A DNA stretch of 64,000 nucleotides from Streptomyces sp. NBC_00377 (lineage in GTDB: Bacteria > Actinomycetota > Actinomycetes > Streptomycetales > Streptomycetaceae), in the NCBI RefSeq assembly GCF_036075115.1, contig NZ_CP107958.1, forward strand, positions 1,116,001 through 1,180,000, given 5' to 3'. The notes beneath the pieces were generated by a model. That model saw nothing but the letters and a program-made list of their open reading frames with translations. It was not told the DNA's origin and searched no databases. This document shows, one piece after another, positions 9,192 through 17,856 of the stretch (position 1 is its first letter; each line of letters begins with the position of its first letter). Position numbers and translations under genes: made by a program.

Positions 9192-9221
9192 ACGTTAGGC
9201 ATCCGGGCCATGTCACGTCAA
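9192..9221 (-). promoter_or_regulatory. Predicted rhaT promoter
   Basis: On the minus strand TTGACG (9221-9216) is followed after 18 bp by TAACGT (9197-9192). Both fit the principal (HrdB-type) sigma consensus, and spacing is within range. It drives the transporter operon. Confidence 0.6.
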
Positions 9222-9231
9222 TGGGTACGTC

Positions 9232-9246
9232 TCGAAAAGTTTTCGA
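9232..9246. promoter_or_regulatory. 15-bp palindrome between the two divergent rhamnose promoters
   Basis: TCGAAAAGTTTTCGA is a perfect 7-1-7 inverted repeat lying upstream of both -35 elements. Its arms resemble LacI-type half-sites but the centre is a single base. It could be an upstream repressor site allowing looping between the two operators, or a site for a second regulator. Confidence 0.5.
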
Positions 9247-9295
9247 TAGTCGAAGGTCACGCACCGGTCACGAACAACGGAGCAGTCCGGAGGGG

Positions 9296-9324
9296 TTGAC
9301 ACTCTCCCCGCCGCCTCATAGCTT
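9296..9324 (+). promoter_or_regulatory. Predicted rhaI promoter
   Basis: A consensus -35 TTGACA (9296-9301), a 17-bp spacer and a -10 TAGCTT (9319-9324) predict a start near 9331. The transcript would carry a leader of about 50 nt before the rhaI GTG. This is one of the best sigma-HrdB-like promoters in the window. Confidence 0.7.
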
Positions 9325-9331
9325 CCCGTTC

Positions 9332-9343
9332 TGAATCGTTTCA
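9332..9343. promoter_or_regulatory. LacI-type operator at the rhaI transcription start
   Basis: TGAATCGTTTCA carries the central CG typical of LacI/GalR-family operators, with one mismatch between arms. It covers the predicted start site and first transcribed bases of the rhaI transcript. It matches the 9166-9177 site in 10 of 12 positions, which supports one common repressor. Confidence 0.68.
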
Positions 9344-9381
9344 TCCGGGAGTTGTTCCGGACCGATGTCACAGGAGCCGAA

Positions 9382-10542
9382 GTGACCGACCTCGCCGCGG
9401 TGAAGGCCGCGCTGAAGACCCAGGCCGTCGAGACGCCGTCGTGGGCGTACGGGAACTCAGGCACCCGTTTCAAGGTGTTCGCCCAGGAGGGCGTCCCGCG
9501 CACTCCGCAGGAGAAGCTGGACGACGCGGCGCAGGTGCACTCGTTCACCGGCGTGGCCCCGACCGTGGCGCTGCACATCCCGTGGGACAAGGTGGAGGAC
9601 TACTCCGCACTCGCGAAACACGCCGAGGACCGCGGGGTGAAGCTGGGGGCGATCAACTCCAACACCTTCCAGGACGACGCCTACAAGCTGGGCAGCATCT
9701 GCCACCCGGACGCGGCGGTGCGGCGCAAGGCTCTCGGTCATCTGCTGGAGTGCGTCGACATCATGGACGCGACCGGCTCCGCCGATCTGAAGCTGTGGTT
9801 CGCCGACGGTACGAACTATCCCGGCCAGGACGACCTCCGCGCACGCCAGGACCGGCTCGCCGAGGGCCTGGCCGCGGTGTACGAGCGGCTCGGGGACGGG
9901 CAGCGGATGCTGCTGGAGTACAAGTTCTTCGAGCCCGCCTTCTACGCGACGGACGTCCCGGACTGGGGCACGGCGTACGCGCACTGCCTCAAGCTCGGTC
10001 CGAAAGCGCAGGTCGTGGTGGACACCGGGCACCACGCTCCCGGCACCAACATCGAGTTCATCGTCGCCACGCTGCTGCGGGAGGGCAAGCTCGGCGGCTT
10101 CGACTTCAACTCGCGGTTCTACGCCGACGACGACCTCATGGTGGGCGCCGCCGACCCCTTCCAGCTGTTCCGGATCATGTACGAAGTCGTGCGCGGCGGC
10201 GGCTTCACGTCCGAGGTCGCCTTCATGCTCGACCAGTGCCACAACATCGAGTCGAAGATCCCGGCGATCATCCGGTCCGTGATGAACGTGCAGGAGGCGA
10301 CGGCGAAGGCGCTGCTGGTCGACCGGTCGGCGCTGGCCGCCGCGCAGGCCGGCGGGGACGTGCTGGAGGCGAACGCGGTGGTCATGGACGCGTACAACAC
10401 GGATGTGCGTCCCCTGCTTCGCGAGGTGCGGGAGGAGATGGGGCTGGACCCCGAGCCTCTCGCCGCGTACCGGCGGTCCGGGTGGGCCGAGAAGATCGTC
10501 GCCTCGCGGGTGGGTGGGGAGCAGGCGGGCTGGGGGGCGTGA
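9382..10542 (+). CDS. rhaI: L-rhamnose isomerase (Pseudomonas-type)
   Basis: A 386-residue TIM-barrel isomerase converting L-rhamnose to L-rhamnulose in the cytoplasm. It belongs to the actinobacterial/Pseudomonas stutzeri type rather than the E. coli RhaA type. Metal and substrate residues are recognisable in [24 protein letters not shown] and [19 protein letters not shown] chose GTG at 9382, because AGGAG ends 5 nt before it. An ATG 30 bp upstream has no ribosome site and lies within the promoter leader. It is first in the rightward catabolic operon. Confidence 0.95.
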   Translation: MTDLAAVKAALKTQAVETPSWAYGNSGTRFKVFAQEGVPRTPQEKLDDAAQVHSFTGVAPTVALHIPWDKVEDYSALAKHAEDRGVKLGAINSNTFQDDAYKLGSICHPDAAVRRKALGHLLECVDIMDATGSADLKLWFADGTNYPGQDDLRARQDRLAEGLAAVYERLGDGQRMLLEYKFFEPAFYATDVPDWGTAYAHCLKLGPKAQVVVDTGHHAPGTNIEFIVATLLREGKLGGFDFNSRFYADDDLMVGAADPFQLFRIMYEVVRGGGFTSEVAFMLDQCHNIESKIPAIIRSVMNVQEATAKALLVDRSALAAAQAGGDVLEANAVVMDAYNTDVRPLLREVREEMGLDPEPLAAYRRSGWAEKIVASRVGGEQAGWGA

Positions 10543-10657
10543 GCGTCCGCCCCGAACTGTTTCGTCGCGGGCCGCGAGCCCGCTGTGGCCGTTCGCGCAG
10601 TTCCCCGCGCCCCCTGGGAACGGCTCTCCCCCTCTCTCGAGTAAGGACTGGAAGTTC

Positions 10658-12697
10658 ATGGCACCGCACCCCGAAGCCTCCGCCCTCCTGGCCCGGTCCC
10701 ACCGGCTCGGCGCCGATCCCCGCAACACCAACTACGCCGGCGGGAACACCTCCGCCAAGGGCACCGACACCGATCCCGTGACCGGCGGGGACGTCGAGCT
10801 GATGTGGGTGAAGGGGTCCGGTGGGGACCTCGGCACCCTGACCGGAGCCGGACTGGCCGCCCTGCGACTGGACCGCCTGCGAGGGCTCGTCGACGTCTAC
10901 CCGGGGGTCGACCGCGAGGACGAGATGGTCGCCGCGTTCGACTACTGCCTGCACGGCAAGGGCGGGGCGGCGCCGTCGATCGACACCGCCATGCACGGGC
11001 TCGTCGACGCCGCACACGTCGATCATCTGCACCCCGACTCCGGTATCGCGCTCGCCTGCGCGGCCGACGGGGAGAAGCTGACCGCCGAGTGCTTCGGGGA
11101 CAGCGTGGCCTGGGTGCCCTGGCGGCGGCCCGGGTTCCAGCTGGGGCTGGACATCGCCGCGATCAAGGCGGCCAACCCGCAGGCGATCGGTGTGGTCCTC
11201 GGCGGCCACGGCATCACCGCCTGGGGCGACACCTCCGAGGAGTGCGAGCGCAACTCGCTGCACATCATCCGGACCGCGGAGGCGTTCCTCGCGGAGAAGG
11301 GGAAGGCCGATCCGTTCGGGCCGGTCCTCGAGGGCTACGAGGCGCTGCCCGAGGACGAGCGCCGGGAGCGCGCCGCCGCGCTCGCGCCGTACGTGCGGGC
11401 GATCGCCTCGCGGGACCGCCCCCAGGTGGGGCACTTCACCGACTCCGACGCCGTGCTCGACTTCGTGGCGCGGGCCGAGCACCCCCGGCTCGCCGCGCTC
11501 GGCACCTCCTGCCCCGACCACTTCCTGCGCACCAAGGTGCGGCCGCTGGTCCTGGACCTGCCGCCCACCGCTGCGGTGGAGGATGCGATCGCGCGGCTCG
11601 GGGAGCTGCACGCCGAGTACCGCGAGGAGTACGCCGCCTACTACCGGCGGCACGCCGACGCCGACTCCCCCGCCATGCGCGGCGCCGACCCGGCGATCGT
11701 GCTGGTGCCGGGCGTCGGCATGTTCTCCTTCGGCAAGGACAAGCAGACGGCGCGGGTGGCCGGCGAGTTCTACGTGAACGCGATCAACGTGATGCGGGGC
11801 GCGGAGGCGGTGTCCTCGTACGCGCCGATCGAGGAGTCGGAGAAGTTCCGCATCGAGTACTGGGCCCTGGAGGAGGCCAAGCTCCAGAGGATGCCCGCGC
11901 CCAAGCCGCTGGCCACCCGGGTGGCCCTGGTCACGGGCGCCGGCAGCGGGATCGGCAAGGCCATCGCCCGGCGGCTGGCCGCCGAGGGCGCGTGTGTCGT
12001 CGTCGCCGATCTGAACGCCGAGAACGCGGCCGCCGTCGCCGAGGAGCTGGGCGGGGCCGACAAGGCGGTCGCCGTCACCGTCGACGTGACCTCCGAGGAG
12101 CAGATCGCCGACGCCTTCCGGGCCGCCGCGCTCGCCTTCGGCGGGGTCGACCTCGTCGTCAACAACGCCGGGATCTCCATCTCCAAGCCGTTGCTGGAGA
12201 CCTCGGCCCGTGACTGGGACCTTCAGCACGACATCATGGCCCGCGGATCGTTCCTCGTCTCGCGTGAGGCGGCCCGGGTGATGATCGCGCAGGAGCTGGG
12301 CGGCGACATCGTCTACATCGCCTCGAAGAACGCCGTCTTCGCCGGCCCGAACAACATCGCCTACTCGGCGACCAAGGCCGACCAGGCCCACCAGGTCCGG
12401 CTGCTGGCCGCCGAGCTCGGCGAGCACGGCATCCGCGTCAACGGCGTCAACCCGGACGGCGTGGTGCGCGGGTCCGGCATCTTCGCGGGCGGCTGGGGCG
12501 CCCAGCGGGCCGCGACCTACGGCATCGAGGAGGACAAGCTCGGCGAGTTCTACGCCCAGCGGACCATCCTCAAGCGGGAGGTGCTGCCGGAGCACGTGGC
12601 GAACGCCGTGTTCGCGCTCACCGGCGGCGAGCTCACCCACACCACCGGACTGCACGTCCCCGTCGACGCGGGTGTGGCGGCCGCGTTCCTCCGGTGA
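10658..12697 (+). CDS. rhaEW: Bifunctional L-rhamnulose-1-phosphate aldolase / L-lactaldehyde dehydrogenase
   Basis: A 679-residue fusion. The N-terminal half (about 1-400) is a class II aldolase/adducin-type domain (NYAGGNTSAKG, HPDSG following AAHVDHLH) that cleaves rhamnulose-1-phosphate to DHAP and L-lactaldehyde. The C-terminal half (about 420-679) is a short-chain dehydrogenase with VTGAGSGIGKA for NAD binding, NNAG, and the catalytic YSATK. It is known in this family to oxidise lactaldehyde to L-lactate. ATG at 10658 follows AAGGA. It is separated from rhaI by 115 bp and its stop overlaps rhaB by 4 bp. The lactate product explains the lutABC genes downstream. Confidence 0.95.
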   Translation: MAPHPEASALLARSHRLGADPRNTNYAGGNTSAKGTDTDPVTGGDVELMWVKGSGGDLGTLTGAGLAALRLDRLRGLVDVYPGVDREDEMVAAFDYCLHGKGGAAPSIDTAMHGLVDAAHVDHLHPDSGIALACAADGEKLTAECFGDSVAWVPWRRPGFQLGLDIAAIKAANPQAIGVVLGGHGITAWGDTSEECERNSLHIIRTAEAFLAEKGKADPFGPVLEGYEALPEDERRERAAALAPYVRAIASRDRPQVGHFTDSDAVLDFVARAEHPRLAALGTSCPDHFLRTKVRPLVLDLPPTAAVEDAIARLGELHAEYREEYAAYYRRHADADSPAMRGADPAIVLVPGVGMFSFGKDKQTARVAGEFYVNAINVMRGAEAVSSYAPIEESEKFRIEYWALEEAKLQRMPAPKPLATRVALVTGAGSGIGKAIARRLAAEGACVVVADLNAENAAAVAEELGGADKAVAVTVDVTSEEQIADAFRAAALAFGGVDLVVNNAGISISKPLLETSARDWDLQHDIMARGSFLVSREAARVMIAQELGGDIVYIASKNAVFAGPNNIAYSATKADQAHQVRLLAAELGEHGIRVNGVNPDGVVRGSGIFAGGWGAQRAATYGIEEDKLGEFYAQRTILKREVLPEHVANAVFALTGGELTHTTGLHVPVDAGVAAAFLR

Positions 12698-14139
12698 CGG
12701 CCGTGCGGTCGTACGCGGCGGTCGACCTCGGCGCGTCCAGCGGGCGCGTCATGGTCGGCCGGGTGGGTCCGGACTCGCTGGAGCTGGTGGAGGCGCACCG
12801 CTTCCGCAACCGGCCGGTCCGGGTTCCGGAGGGCCTGCGCTGGGACGTGCTGTCCCTCTACGCGGGGGTGCTGGACGGGCTGCGCGCGGCCGGCCCGGTG
12901 GACTCCGTGGGCATCGACAGCTGGGCCGTGGACTACGGCCTGCTCGACGCCGACGGAGCCCTGCTCGGCAACCCGGTGCACTACCGGGACGCACGCACCG
13001 AGGGGGTCGCCGAGAAGGTGTGGGCGACCGTGCCGGCGGCCGAGCTGTATGCGGCCACGGGTGTGCAGTACGCGCCCTTCAACACCCTCTACCAGCTGAC
13101 GGCGGCCCGCGACACACGACAGCTCGCCCATGCCCGGCGTCTGTTGCTGATCCCCGATCTGCTGGCGTACTGGCTGACGGGCGAGCAGGGCACCGAGCTG
13201 ACCAACGCCTCCACCACCCAGCTGATCGATCCCCGGACGGGCGACTGGTCGTACGACGTGGCCGCACGCCTCGGCATCGACCTGGAGCTGTTCGCGCCCT
13301 TGCGGCGGCCCGGCGACCCGGCGGGGCTGCTGCGGGCCGAGGTGCTGGAGGAGACGGGGCTGACCGGGCCCGTGCCGGTGACGACGGTCGGCTCACACGA
13401 CACCGCGTCCGCCGTGGCCGCCGTCCCGGCGACCGGCGAGCGGTTCGCCTACATCTGCACCGGCACCTGGTCGCTGGCCGGCCTGGAGCTGACGGCGCCC
13501 GTGCTCACCGAGGAGAGCCGGGCCGCCAACTTCACCAACGAGCTGGGGCTGGACAGCACGGTCCGCTACCTGCGCAACATCATGGGGCTCTGGCTGCTCC
13601 AGGAGTGCCTGCGGACCTGGGGCGACCCGGATCTGGGCGAGCTGCTGCGGGAAGCGGCGGCCGTGCCCGCGCTGCGCTCGGTCGTGGACGCCGGGGATGC
13701 CGTCTTCCTGGCGCCCGGACGGATGCCGGAGCGGATCGCCGAGGCGTGCCGGGCGTCCGGGCAGCCGGTGCCCGTCTCCCCCGCGGAGATCACGCGCTGC
13801 ATCCTCGACTCGCTGGCCCTGGCCCACCGGCGGGCCGTGGAGGAGGCCCAGCGGCTGGCCGACCACCCCGTGGACGTCGTGCACATCGTCGGTGGCGGCA
13901 CCCGCAACACGCTGCTGTGCCAGCTGACCGCGGACGCCTGCGGGCTGCCGGTGGTGGCCGGTCCCACGGAGGCCGCGGCGCTCGGCAACGTGCTCGTCCA
14001 GGCACGGGCGCACGGACCGGTCGGCGACCGTGCCGACCTGCGCCGGCTGCTCGCCCGCACGCAGCCCCTGACCCGCTACGAGCCGCAGGGCGACGCCGTG
14101 CGGTGGCACGAGGCGCAGGCCCGGCTCGCCGCGCGGTGA
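12694..14139 (+). CDS. rhaB: L-rhamnulokinase
   Basis: A 481-residue FGGY-family sugar kinase phosphorylating L-rhamnulose at C1. N-terminal ATPase fold motifs are AAVDLGASSGRVMVG and SVGIDSWAVDYGLLD; the second domain has FAYICTGTWSLAG and VHIVGGGTRNTLLCQ. The GTG start overlaps the aldolase/dehydrogenase stop (GTGA), so the two are coupled. Length and motif order match rhamnulokinases rather than xylulo- or glycerokinases. Confidence 0.95.
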   Translation: MTAVRSYAAVDLGASSGRVMVGRVGPDSLELVEAHRFRNRPVRVPEGLRWDVLSLYAGVLDGLRAAGPVDSVGIDSWAVDYGLLDADGALLGNPVHYRDARTEGVAEKVWATVPAAELYAATGVQYAPFNTLYQLTAARDTRQLAHARRLLLIPDLLAYWLTGEQGTELTNASTTQLIDPRTGDWSYDVAARLGIDLELFAPLRRPGDPAGLLRAEVLEETGLTGPVPVTTVGSHDTASAVAAVPATGERFAYICTGTWSLAGLELTAPVLTEESRAANFTNELGLDSTVRYLRNIMGLWLLQECLRTWGDPDLGELLREAAAVPALRSVVDAGDAVFLAPGRMPERIAEACRASGQPVPVSPAEITRCILDSLALAHRRAVEEAQRLADHPVDVVHIVGGGTRNTLLCQLTADACGLPVVAGPTEAAALGNVLVQARAHGPVGDRADLRRLLARTQPLTRYEPQGDAVRWHEAQARLAAR

Positions 14140-14212
14140 GCCGGGGTCTCCCCCGGACCGCTGCCCCGGACTACTCTGCACTCATCCGATGACCTAACCT
14201 CAAGGAGCCGCG

Positions 14213-14968
14213 ATGCGTGTCGCACTGTTCCTGACCTGTGTCAACGACACGCTCTATCCGGACACCGGCCGCGCCGTGGTGAAACTGCTGACCAGGCTGG
14301 GGGTCGACGTCGACTTCCCGATGGCCCAGACCTGCTGCGGCCAGGCCCACTACAACACCGGCTACCGTCATGATGCCGAACCGCTGGCCCGCCATTTCTC
14401 CGATGTCTTCGGGGAGTACGAGGCGATCGTCACGCCCTCGGGCTCGTGCGGGGCGATGGTGCGGGAGCTGTATCCGCGCATGGGCGAACGAGCCCGGGCC
14501 GAGGGCCGCGGGGACACCCTCGCCGCCACCCTGGCGCCGGTCGTCCCGAAGACGTACGAGCTCACCGAGTTCCTCGTGGACGTGCTCGGGGTGACGGACG
14601 TCGGAGCGTACTACCCGCACAAGGTGACCTATCACCCGACATGTCACGGACTGCGCGGGCTGGGACTCGGGGAGCGGCCTCGCCGACTGCTCCAGGCGGT
14701 GAAGGGGCTGGAGCTGAGGGAGCTGCCCGGGGCCGACGAGTGCTGCGGTTTCGGCGGGACCTTCGCGCTGAAGAACTCCGACGTCTCGGCGGCGATGGGC
14801 GCCGACAAGGTGCGCAACGCCGAGTCGACGGGCGCCGAGGTGCTGTGCGCGGCGGACAACTCCTGCCTGATGCACATCGGAGGGACCATGACCCGGCTGG
14901 AGACGGCCATGCGGCCGGTCCACATCGCGGAGATCCTGGCGAGCACGGAGGAGGAACCGGCCGTATGA
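14213..14968 (+). CDS. lutA: L-lactate dehydrogenase complex, Fe-S subunit LutA
   Basis: A 251-residue protein with two CCG domains (Cys-rich repeats), seen as QTCCGQAHYNTG and ECCGFGGTF. LutA acts with LutB and LutC in oxidation of L-lactate to pyruvate. Here the substrate would be the lactate made from rhamnose-derived lactaldehyde. It begins 73 bp after rhaB with no clear terminator between, and its stop overlaps lutB (ATGA). AAGGAG lies just ahead of ATG 14213. Confidence 0.93.
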   Translation: MRVALFLTCVNDTLYPDTGRAVVKLLTRLGVDVDFPMAQTCCGQAHYNTGYRHDAEPLARHFSDVFGEYEAIVTPSGSCGAMVRELYPRMGERARAEGRGDTLAATLAPVVPKTYELTEFLVDVLGVTDVGAYYPHKVTYHPTCHGLRGLGLGERPRRLLQAVKGLELRELPGADECCGFGGTFALKNSDVSAAMGADKVRNAESTGAEVLCAADNSCLMHIGGTMTRLETAMRPVHIAEILASTEEEPAV

Positions 14969-16452
14969 GCGGGACGTATCTGGGAATGCCGGCCTTCCCG
15001 AAGGCCGCGCACGAGGCGGTCGGCAACCGGACCCTGCGCGCCAATCTGCGCCACGCCACGCACACCATCCGGGCCAAGCGGGCGAACGCCGTGGCCGAGG
15101 TGTCCGACTGGGCGGAGCTGCGGGAGGCGGGAAAGCAGATCAAGGACCACACCCTGCGTCATCTGGACCGCTATCTGGTGCAGTTGGAGGAGTCGGTGAC
15201 GGCGGCGGGCGGCACCGTGCACTGGGCCGCCGACGCGGACGAGGCCAACCGGATCGTGGCCGCTCTGGTCAAGGAGACCGGCGAGCCGGAGGTCGTCAAG
15301 GTCAAGTCCATGGCCACGCAGGAGATCGGGCTCAACGAGGCGCTGGAGGCGGAGGGCATCCGCGCCTACGAGACCGATCTCGCCGAACTCATCGTGCAGT
15401 TGGGCAAGGACCGGCCTTCGCACATCCTGGTCCCCGCCATCCACCGCAACCGGGGTGAGATCCGGGACATCTTCGCCCGCGAGATGAGCGAGTGGGGCCG
15501 GCCCGCCCCCGAGGGGCTCACCGACACGCCCGCCGAACTCGCGGAAGCGGCCCGCGTCCACCTCCGCGAGAAGTTCCTGCGCGCCAAGGTGGGGATCTCC
15601 GGCGCCAACTTCATGGTCGCCGAGACCGGCACCCTGGTGGTCGTCGAGTCCGAGGGCAACGGGCGGATGTGTCTCACCCTGCCCGAGACGCTGATCTCCG
15701 TCGTCGGCATCGAGAAGATCGTGCCGACCTGGCGTGACCTGGAGGTCTTCCTCCAGACGCTGCCGCGCTCCTCGACGGCCGAGCGCATGAACCCGTACAC
15801 GTCGACCTGGACCGGCACGACCGACGGCGACGGCCCCCGCACCTTCCATCTGGTGCTGCTGGACAACGGCCGCTCCGACACCCTCGCCGACGAGGTCGGC
15901 CGGCAGGCCCTGCGCTGCATCCGCTGCTCCGCCTGTCTGAACGTGTGCCCGGTGTACGAGCGGGCCGGCGGCCATGCCTACGGCTCGGTCTACCCGGGCC
16001 CGATCGGCGCGATCCTCAGCCCGCAGCTCAGGGGCACCGGCAGCGAGATCGACGCCTCCCTGCCGTTCGCCTCGTCGCTGTGCGGGGCCTGCTACGAGGT
16101 GTGCCCGGTGGCCATCGACATCCCGGAGGTACTGGTGCACCTGCGGGAACGGGTCGTCCAGGGCGGCCCGGTGACGCGTGAGGGCAACAAGGTGGTGCTC
16201 AAGCCGGCCAAGGGGCATGCCGCGGAGCGCGCCGCGATGCGGGCGGCGCGCTGGGCGTTCGGCCGGCCCGGCGCGCTGCGTGCCGGGCAGCGGCTGGCGT
16301 CCCGCACGCGTCGGCTGCATCCCCGTACGCTGCCCGGTCCCGGCAGGGCGTGGAGCGGCTCGCGGGATCTGCCCGCGGTGCCCGCGGAGCCGTTCCGCGA
16401 CTGGTGGCAGCGTACGAACGGCGGCACCACCGGCGAAGGAGCGGCGAAGTGA
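14965..16452 (+). CDS. lutB: L-lactate dehydrogenase complex, Fe-S subunit LutB
   Basis: A 495-residue iron-sulfur protein. The N-terminal LUD domain (about 60-300) is followed by two ferredoxin-like clusters, CIRCSACLNVCPVYE and CGACYEVCPV, each binding 4Fe-4S. The protein is the electron-transfer core of the LutABC lactate oxidising complex. Start and stop overlap the neighbouring genes by 4 bp, so the three genes are tightly coupled. The C-terminal tail is Arg/Pro-rich, as in other Streptomyces copies. Confidence 0.94.
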   Translation: MSGTYLGMPAFPKAAHEAVGNRTLRANLRHATHTIRAKRANAVAEVSDWAELREAGKQIKDHTLRHLDRYLVQLEESVTAAGGTVHWAADADEANRIVAALVKETGEPEVVKVKSMATQEIGLNEALEAEGIRAYETDLAELIVQLGKDRPSHILVPAIHRNRGEIRDIFAREMSEWGRPAPEGLTDTPAELAEAARVHLREKFLRAKVGISGANFMVAETGTLVVVESEGNGRMCLTLPETLISVVGIEKIVPTWRDLEVFLQTLPRSSTAERMNPYTSTWTGTTDGDGPRTFHLVLLDNGRSDTLADEVGRQALRCIRCSACLNVCPVYERAGGHAYGSVYPGPIGAILSPQLRGTGSEIDASLPFASSLCGACYEVCPVAIDIPEVLVHLRERVVQGGPVTREGNKVVLKPAKGHAAERAAMRAARWAFGRPGALRAGQRLASRTRRLHPRTLPGPGRAWSGSRDLPAVPAEPFRDWWQRTNGGTTGEGAAK

Positions 16453-17090
16453 GCAGCAGGGAGCGGATTCTGGGCCGGGTGCGGCGCGCGCTGGCCGACG
16501 TGCCGCGGGAGGACGTGCCGTACGGGGATGCCGTCGCCCGCGGCTATCTGCGCGAGCACGGCGCCCGCGGCGTCGAGGAGACGGTCGAGCTGCTGGCGGA
16601 GAACCTGGCGGACTACCGGGCCGTGGTGCACCGGTGCGGTCAGGATGAACTGCCTTCCTTGCTGGCGCGGTTGCTCGCGGAGCGGAAGGCGGCGACGGTG
16701 CTCGTGCCGCCCGGCCTCGACGAGGCGTGGCTGGCCCGGACGGACGTCGCACGCGTGGCGGACCGGGCGCAGAGCGACGCGCACGAACTGGACCGGGTGG
16801 ACAGCGTGGTCACGGCCTGCGCGGTGGCGGTCGCCGAGACGGGCACGATCGTGCTGGACGGCGGACCCGACCAGGGCCGGCGCCGGATCACCCTGGTCCC
16901 GGACCACCACGTCTGTGTGGTGCGGGTTCCCGAGCAGGTCGTGTCGTCCGTACCGCAGGCCCTCGAACGGCTGGACCCGGCCCGGCCGTTGACCTGGATC
17001 TCCGGCCCGTCGGCGACCAGTGACATCGAGCTGGACCGGGTGGAGGGGGTGCACGGCCCGCGCACCCTGGAGGTGATCCTGGTCGGCTGA
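16449..17090 (+). CDS. lutC: L-lactate dehydrogenase complex, subunit LutC
   Basis: A 213-residue LUD-domain protein, third part of the lactate oxidation complex. Recognisable are the N-terminal [33 protein letters not shown] and the C-terminal [18 protein letters not shown] found in LutC. GTG at 16449 overlaps the lutB stop (GTGA). It ends the rightward rhamnose-lactate operon. Confidence 0.94.
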   Translation: MSSRERILGRVRRALADVPREDVPYGDAVARGYLREHGARGVEETVELLAENLADYRAVVHRCGQDELPSLLARLLAERKAATVLVPPGLDEAWLARTDVARVADRAQSDAHELDRVDSVVTACAVAVAETGTIVLDGGPDQGRRRITLVPDHHVCVVRVPEQVVSSVPQALERLDPARPLTWISGPSATSDIELDRVEGVHGPRTLEVILVG

Positions 17091-17094
17091 GCGC

Positions 17095-17202
17095 CCCTGC
17101 TCGGAGTGCGTGGGGCTCCAGGGGGCCGGTCGCCGGGCCCTGCACCACCCGCCCGCGCACGTCGAACCGCGAGCCGTGGCACGGGCACTCCCAGGCCTGC
17201 TC
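17095..17202 (-). pseudogene. Relic of a Rieske [2Fe-2S] domain
   Basis: The minus strand encodes [17 protein letters not shown] followed by [13 protein letters not shown]. This is the second Cys-x-x-His half of a Rieske cluster plus the usual tail, as found at the C-terminus of FAD-dependent oxidoreductase/Rieske proteins in Streptomyces. The first CxH half and the rest of the gene are missing. An in-frame stop lies a few codons upstream, and the frame runs on past the normal end into the lutC antisense strand. It is a remnant, not a gene, and marks an old deletion or insertion junction next to the unknown gene at 17204. Confidence 0.6.
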
Positions 17203-17203
17203 G

Positions 17204-17782
17204 TCAGGAGTAGGTCATCGGGCAGCCGTACCGGAGGGAGTACTGCGCGGCGCGCAGGTACAGGGCCACGTAGAAGGCCGCGTCCAGGTCCTTCGTCCAC
17301 GGCCCCGGCCACTCCTCGGCGGCCTTGGCCACCCCGCCCTCCATGAACCACAGGCTCAGTGCGAGGTTCTCGCCCGCCGGTATCGCGTCCAGGGGCAGGC
17401 CGATGACGCGGGCCAGCCGCCGGGCCAGGGCGAGGACCCGCGGCGCCCCGGCGACCGGCGTCTCGTCGCCGGCGTACGCGGTGGCGACGGGGAGCAGGAT
17501 CTCCTCCTCCAACGGCAACGGCACCAGCACGGCCCAGTCGAGGAGGGCCGACAGCTCCGCGTCGGTCAGCTGCGCCGCGCACAGCGCGGTGAAGCCGTCC
17601 ATGGAGGGACTGATCTTCTCCTCGAACCAGCCCGGCGCGTCCCGTACGGCGTCCTGCGGCTCGTACGCGGGCAGCCCGCGCCGCTCCAGCTCGGCGTTCA
17701 GCGCGGCGGCGACGTCCCCGTATCCGTCCTCGCCGGGCTGCGACCAGTCCTGCGCGGTGACGCTCACCAGATACATACCCAT
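17204..17782 (-). CDS. Uncharacterised 192-residue protein
   Basis: I do not recognise the family with certainty. The protein is acidic, lacks a signal peptide and membrane segments, and looks alpha-helical ([40 protein letters not shown]). The C-terminus is aromatic ([19 protein letters not shown]). Codon use fits the host, so it is a real gene. It is transcribed away from the MoxR gene, sharing a 74-bp intergenic region, and abuts a Rieske relic. ATG at 17782 is used; a second ATG two codons later is equally possible. Confidence 0.75.
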   Translation of the reverse strand: MGMYLVSVTAQDWSQPGEDGYGDVAAALNAELERRGLPAYEPQDAVRDAPGWFEEKISPSMDGFTALCAAQLTDAELSALLDWAVLVPLPLEEEILLPVATAYAGDETPVAGAPRVLALARRLARVIGLPLDAIPAGENLALSLWFMEGGVAKAAEEWPGPWTKDLDAAFYVALYLRAAQYSLRYGCPMTYS

Positions 17783-17856
17783 GATCGCAAGGTACCGCCC
17801 GCCACCGACAACGCCCCGACCACTGATGACACCGGGGTGAACAAGCGCTTAGATAG

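Noticed and set aside
9352..9381. ATG at 9352 as rhaI start
   Set aside because: No ribosome site; GTG 9382 has AGGAG at 5 nt and matches the usual family N-terminus.
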